Of a stretch of 64,000 bases of DNA, positions 59,390 to 64,000 are shown in pieces. The DNA lies in the NCBI GenBank assembly GCA_026874595.1, contig CM049314.1, forward strand, positions 60,925,300-60,989,299, written 5' to 3'. This stretch comes from Sipunculus nudus. Taxonomy: Eukaryota > Annelida > Sipuncula > Golfingiida > Sipunculidae. Every line of letters starts with the position of its first letter. Positions within the stretch are counted from its first letter, which is position 1. The notes beneath the pieces were generated by a model. It made no database searches. It was not told the DNA's origin and saw only the letters and a list, made by a program, of their open reading frames with translations. The translations under genes and the position numbers were made by a program.

Positions 59390-60480
59390 CCATGTCTCGA
59401 GGGTACGGTTGCTCAAGGTCAAGGTACCATCTGTTGTCAATTTTGCCGGAAAAAAAATACAGAACTTCCTAAAGGAATGATGAAGAACCCTTCCATTCAC
59501 TTTTTCAATCGACCAAACGAATGAGATGGTTCGATCCTTAAGCAAGGTAGGGTAAACAACACTTGTTCGGCAAATGGAGAATTTGTTCATAACACTGTTA
59601 AATGTATTTCATGTGATCCTCGACTGTGTGATGCCTGCAATGAGAGACATGACAAGATCAATGGAATTCAGTCTCAAAAGAAGACAAATATCAACATAAC
59701 TAAGAACAACACCAACCTCGATATTTGTGGAAAACATCGCAGCAAATACTTACATTTCTTCCATAAATGCCATTTGTTTCTGTGTGTGGATTGTTCGCTC
59801 AGGTGTAATCACGACACGCATCACGATTCCATCGATGATATCCAACTTGTTGAGCAAACGAAAAGAAAACAGATAGATGAAAGGTTGGATATCTTGACCA
59901 AAAACATGTGGTAGAGGAGTGCGAAACTTGAGGTCTATTTTATTAGAAATAGCCAATGTATTGAAGTGAAGGATAATAGAAAAATGAGCTGAGAGCCTTA
60001 AAGCCTCGGTCGACAAGGAGAAAAAGGTACTGCTGCAGGAGCTAACGGACAAATGTGAGAAAATATCAGAAAACGGGGTGCAAACTGATATGGAAGAATA
60101 GTATCAAGACGTATTGTGATACTTTTCTCATTATTTGACCCAAACACATGTGTACATCATGCTATATAAAGCAAGCGTCATAGTATGGAACGAAAAAGGA
60201 AGAAATATTGGAAACTAAACATTTTCCATTCAAGTGTGACGCCAGACTTTCGAGGCACTGCAGTGACTCCCGCGGGTTCCATTTTCGTTGCTGACTGTGC
60301 TAACAATCATATTTCCGAGTACAGTTTCAACGGGTCCTTTATCAAACACTTGCTCATAAAAAAGATAGCAGCCGAAAGCCCAGTGATATAGCATGTGACA
60401 GTAGGGAACGCTTGTGAGTGGTTAGTGCTAATAATGGCGAAGGTACTCGTGTGTATTAGTTGTGACTAGACTATCTAAGT
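59390..60480 (+). pseudogene. TRIM-NHL-like (TRIM2/3/56-type) pseudogene
   Basis: From about 59550 a frame encodes a CISCDPRLCDACNERH segment like a B-box 1, then at about 59720-59830 a B-box 2 pattern, CGKH followed by HKCHLFLCVDC and CNHDTHHD (C-x2-H ... C-x2-C ... H-x2-H). It hits a stop at 59911-59913. After several frame changes and stops, 60185-60391 encodes an NHL-repeat-like strand pattern (AVTPAGSIFVADCANNHISE), and a further NHL-like piece (DIACDSRERL) lies in another frame to about 60450. RING and most of the coiled coil are not recoverable. No introns are visible, which fits the single-exon form common in invertebrate TRIM expansions. The frameshifts and stops make it non-functional. 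Confidence 0.65.
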
Positions 60481-60761
60481 TACAGAGTGCTCCTTGAATT
60501 TGCATCTTGAAAATTGGATATCATTATTTCCGCTGGTATCATATCGGTGTAGAAAGTGCGCATTCTAAACTTTAATATCAATATTGCCCATTGAACAAAA
60601 CTGGTAACCTTCAGGTTCACGTTCCGTCAGGTTTTGGATTTTTTTAATATTTTTGCAAAATATTACTCGAACAAATTGTAGTAGAGCAGGGATAAAGTTT
60701 TTGTTTTTCATAATTTATTTTGTATCACTCGTAGCAAGTGAGCATCGGTTGGTTCTGGTAA

Positions 60762-60763
<2 letters not shown>

Positions 60764-60812
<49 letters not shown>
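60764..60812. repeat. (TA)n microsatellite
   Basis: A TA run of about 48 bases just beyond the TRIM-like pseudogene. Confidence 0.9.
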
Positions 60813-60814
<2 letters not shown>

Positions 60815-61206
60815 ATGAAACCTCTGATTATTATATATAATCACAGTTTTACATCACAGTAATAAGGTCCTATGAATTACCTTTATATTATGGTAAAGAA
60901 ACACAACCATGTATCACGGAAGTCCTTTGAACGTACGTAATTCACATTGGTTTCTATAAATTTTATATCGCTGTGGATTGGGCTTATACCTTCTCATCAG
61001 ATATTTATAGTACACATTTGCATTACCAGATTCTAAGGTTTCTTTATCTGCCCTATACATCTCAATATGTATTTTATCAATGACCTGAATCTCTAACTTT
61101 GCATGTAAGTATAATTTGCTGATGCAGAATTAATAGTTATGTGCAACTTTTCATTAGAGACAATTTCTGTGTACATTCATACTTACAGTGAACATTAAAA
61201 CCTCAT

Positions 61207-61411
61207 AGGTCTTACTGGTCTCATGAATAACGGCCGGAAAAAAGCCAGAGGTACAAGTCCCACCAGAATACTACATAAAATGAGCTTTTCTTTTTAAGTT
61301 ATGGACGTCGACCTGCTTTGCTACATCTAGCAAAGCGTAAAGAAGACTAATGTTCATGCTTAGTCTAGCGGGAAGAATGAGTACTGATTTAATCGTGGGT
61401 TACATTGATTA
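61207..61411 (+). pseudogene. SDR copy E: relict of exon 2
   Basis: It aligns with exon 2 of C and D: GGTCT-ACTGGTCTCATGAA (NNAG region), GTACAAGTCCCACCAGAATA (VQVPPEY), ATGGACGTCGACCTGCTTTG (LDVNLLG), CTACATCTAGCAAAGCGTAA (LLAKSK) and GCGGGAAGAATGAGTACTGA (AGRMS). Frameshifts, in-frame stops and internal deletions are present, and the YxxxK segment is lost. No exon 1, 3 or 4 relict was found nearby. Confidence 0.75.
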
Positions 61412-62626
61412 CATCACTTCGCTCTCTTCGGAACTTTCCATACTCCAGATTTTTAAACGATCTTTTCCATAAGTTTCCCTTTTTAGACTATTATAAGGCA
61501 TTTAAAGAAAAGCAAAATATATGTGCCTCTTTAAAAATTTAATTCCCTGCACAGCTGTTCTTCATTAGCAATTATGCACTATAAATAAATTTGGATGACT
61601 GGTGATTGAGCGATCTAAAGCCATATTGCCATTTTATGTCAATTCGCCAATGTATTTCATTGCAATGGCTTTACTATTAACCCGCCCTCTCCCGGTCTTA
61701 AAATGATATATTCACATAGAAGTGTCTTTGCAAGTTAACTGGTTATGCCGGGTTGAATATTTGCTACCTCACAAGTGATCACCCATGGCAATGTATGTCA
61801 AAGTTATTGTTTTTCACAGAAAATATTGGCGTTATACAGCTTAATATGGTGCAACACATTCGTATAAGATTTATTTATGTCTTTTTCTGAAATAAAACAA
61901 TGTACATTGGATTTCCCTTAAATCTCTCATTTGCTGATAGCATGTATATTGTGCTAACGCGTGCAGCTAACCCCCGTCATTTATAGATATTGTAAACGTC
62001 AACCTGTGTATATTACACATCATTACATACCTCGCTACACGCGTCTTTTATAATAGTATACAAAATAACTGGCGCAAGGGGTTGCAACAACGTTAAAAGA
62101 GCATAAGCAAAAGTTATACCCAAAAATGAAATTATTTAAGTTCTTAAATGTACACTTAAAATAATAATCTATGAATTTCCCTGGAAACCCCTATAAAAGT
62201 GAGTCCTGAATAACACTTCAACTCAAAGGAATACACTAGCGAAGAAGCAACGAAAAGCCCAGTCCAATCTTGCAGTCTTAATTAATATATAATGAAGGTA
62301 AACGTCCTCGGCACGTCTACCGACTGCAATGACATAAGCTAAAGCTGTGGGCGAGGGGGGGGGGGTTAGTACTCTGAATTCAGCAGTATTTTCGAAGGGT
62401 CTGAAAATGTAAAATAAGCCCGTGAGGTGAGATACGGTTTTCTTATACCGTTGTTTTTTAGGCCTGTCTCTCTTCGTTTTTGTCTTTTGCTAAGCATTAT
62501 ACGCCAAGCGGCATGAGGTGGTCAGTGATAAAAACGTCAGGTCGGGCCAAACATTGAACTGTGGTACATAATTGAGATCCATGCGGGGGAAGCCAGTCCG
62601 TGTCAGTGACGGTTTTCGCTCATAAC

Positions 62627-62627
62627 A

Positions 62628-62672
<45 letters not shown>
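62627..62672. repeat. (TA)n microsatellite
   Basis: A TA run of about 40 bases followed by CACACAATTTTTGTGTG. Confidence 0.88.
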
Positions 62673-62678
<6 letters not shown>

Positions 62679-63299
62679 ATTTTTGTGTGTAAATGCTGTG
62701 TGCACTGATTTATTTGCCTTAAAATGTTATTTTATATAATCCACGTGTAATTTCGTCAATAAGCACAACTGACTCAATATAGAGTCCTTGATGCAGTGTT
62801 ATAGAGTGAAAGGTACAACAGATAAATTTTTACTCGAAATAAAACTGTAGAGGTTTCTCATTATTTCTTTTGATTTAGTTTTCCACATAACTTGTTTATC
62901 TAAGAGACATGAGTGGGTTTGTTGGTGCCAAAAAGAAAAAAATTTACTTCGTAAGGAACCAATTTCATTCCCGTGCATTTTCATGCATCTACTTTGTGTA
63001 GGAAACCCAGGGCGAATGGAAAATCAGTTATCTGGACAAAAAAATGTATTATATAGGATTTAAGTGTATAGAAAGCCGAAAGCCAATGAAAGGGGCAGTA
63101 AAACATTTAGAATGTTTTGAAATGAAAATGTTATTACAAGTCACGCATGTAATTTATCTTTTATTTTAGGTATACTTGAAATGAATATTTTATCAAATTA
63201 TATATATCATAGATAAATAGTGTCTTTAAATTTATCCATGAAAGAATTTGACCATGTTCACATACACATAATATGTGTAGTTGCAAAAAGGACACCCTG

Positions 63300-63550
63300 T
63301 GCACATTAAAGCCCTGCTGCTCCAAGCTTGATCGTAATGTATCCTGTTCTGTATAAAGGGCTATAACACGTATAACCCCCATCCCCCATGATCCTGCCAT
63401 AATGGCGACACGCCTGTATTAGTAAGATTTGGTTATGTTCGATAGAGACCAGCCTTTACGTTGTGGTAAAGTGAGGTCAGTAAACGCTTCTTACCTGATA
63501 TACTAGCCAAGTAGGTTCGGTTGCCAGGTGCAAACATAACCATACACAGT
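63300..63550 (+). repeat. Flank segment homologous to 38476-38670
   Basis: See the same-order words listed for 38476. Its position beyond the E relict suggests the duplicated block once extended this far, or that it is a dispersed repeat. Confidence 0.5.
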
Positions 63551-64000
63551 TTTCAGCCGCGCAAAAATAGCAGCGCGCTTTAGACCAAGCCAAATATATA
63601 AAGTGTTTTACTAACTATGGGGCAGAAATAAGAAGCAAGAATGAGATGTACATTTTAGGGAGTGGTTTTGTTAAAGCTTGTCAATAAACACCGAGTAAAA
63701 CCAGCGGAGGCACTCCGTTAATTAATATATGTGGCATGGCCTTGGTCGATAAAACACCTATATTTCCGTCATTATGTAGAGAGGTTATGTCAATCCCAGG
63801 AGTCACTCGGTCTTCGGGCTTGTAACAGTCAGGGTTATCAATAGACGTTTTGAGTTCACGACTCAAGTAAATAAGATCACAAATGCTTACCGGTTCACCT
63901 CAGTTGGTAAACATACAAAATAACTATTTGGCGTGGTTTACTCTGCTAAGTTACCGTTGACTGCGACCTGCTTCATTGAAGGTATGTTGTACCTTTTCAA

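Larger units (their letters stand above)
60481..64000. other. 3' end of window
   Basis: It holds a (TA)n tract (60764-60812), the SDR exon 2 relict (61207-61411), a second (TA)n tract (62627-62672) and the segment matching 38476-38670 at 63300-63550. Nothing else is recognised; the short open frames show no domain. Confidence 0.55.

Overview
This is an animal nuclear genomic window. It is AT-rich, intron-containing, densely packed with (TA)n microsatellites and interspersed repeats, and has no operons or ribosome binding sites. The repeat landscape suggests a mollusc, probably a bivalve: long elements that open with a TTTTAGCTCAGCTGAC hairpin, followed by GTCCGTCC-rich sequence and many AGGTCA/AAGGTCA-type units. 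That is inference from general familiarity with mollusc repeats, not a database match.

The genes form a head-to-tail, plus-strand tandem array of short-chain dehydrogenase/reductase genes of the retinol dehydrogenase / 17-beta-HSD6 type (SDR9C-like). Each is built from the same four coding exons in the same phases (328, 265, 164 and about 242-260 coding bases). Copy A (5229-6778) shows exons 2-4 only. Copy B (15114-17928, 334 aa) has a recognisable TATA/initiator promoter. Copy C (31146-36699, 332 aa) is complete. Copy D (42744-52691, 329 aa if its damaged exon 2 acceptor works) is C's closest relative. A decayed exon 2 relict (E) lies at about 61207-61411. The predicted proteins have an N-terminal membrane anchor, a TGxxxGxG dinucleotide-binding motif, NNAG, and an N-S-Y-K catalytic set. 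They are expected to be membrane-bound NAD(P)-dependent oxidoreductases of retinoids, steroids or related alcohols.

Copies C and D arose by segmental duplication: their 5' flanks (21490-22095 and 29700-30060 versus 40335-42270), introns and 3' flanks align. Comparing them gives natural empty sites. D gained a 2.4 kb AGCTCAG-type element in intron 1, a TA-flanked pogo/Tigger-like element in intron 2, a 4.8 kb AGCTCAG-type element just 3' of the gene, and a 182-bp MITE in its 5' flank. C gained about 7.5 kb in its 5' flank, and the 3' end of a repeat now forms its exon 4 acceptor region. D lost 65 bp spanning the exon 2 acceptor.

Other mobile material includes a hAT-like element with an 8-bp target-site duplication (18958-20357), a hAT transposase C-terminal remnant (29170-29472), a Harbinger-like MITE (28388-28713), tRNA-derived SINE-like sequences (33505-33900, and 41434-41505 on the minus strand) and inverted copies of GC-island-bearing repeats. 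A broken TRIM-NHL-like pseudogene lies at 59390-60480. The AGCTCAG-type repeats carry many nuclear-receptor-like half-site arrangements (DR1, TCAAGGTCA, and IR3 palindromes upstream of copy C). This may be coincidental repeat biology, but it is striking beside genes of retinoid/steroid metabolism.
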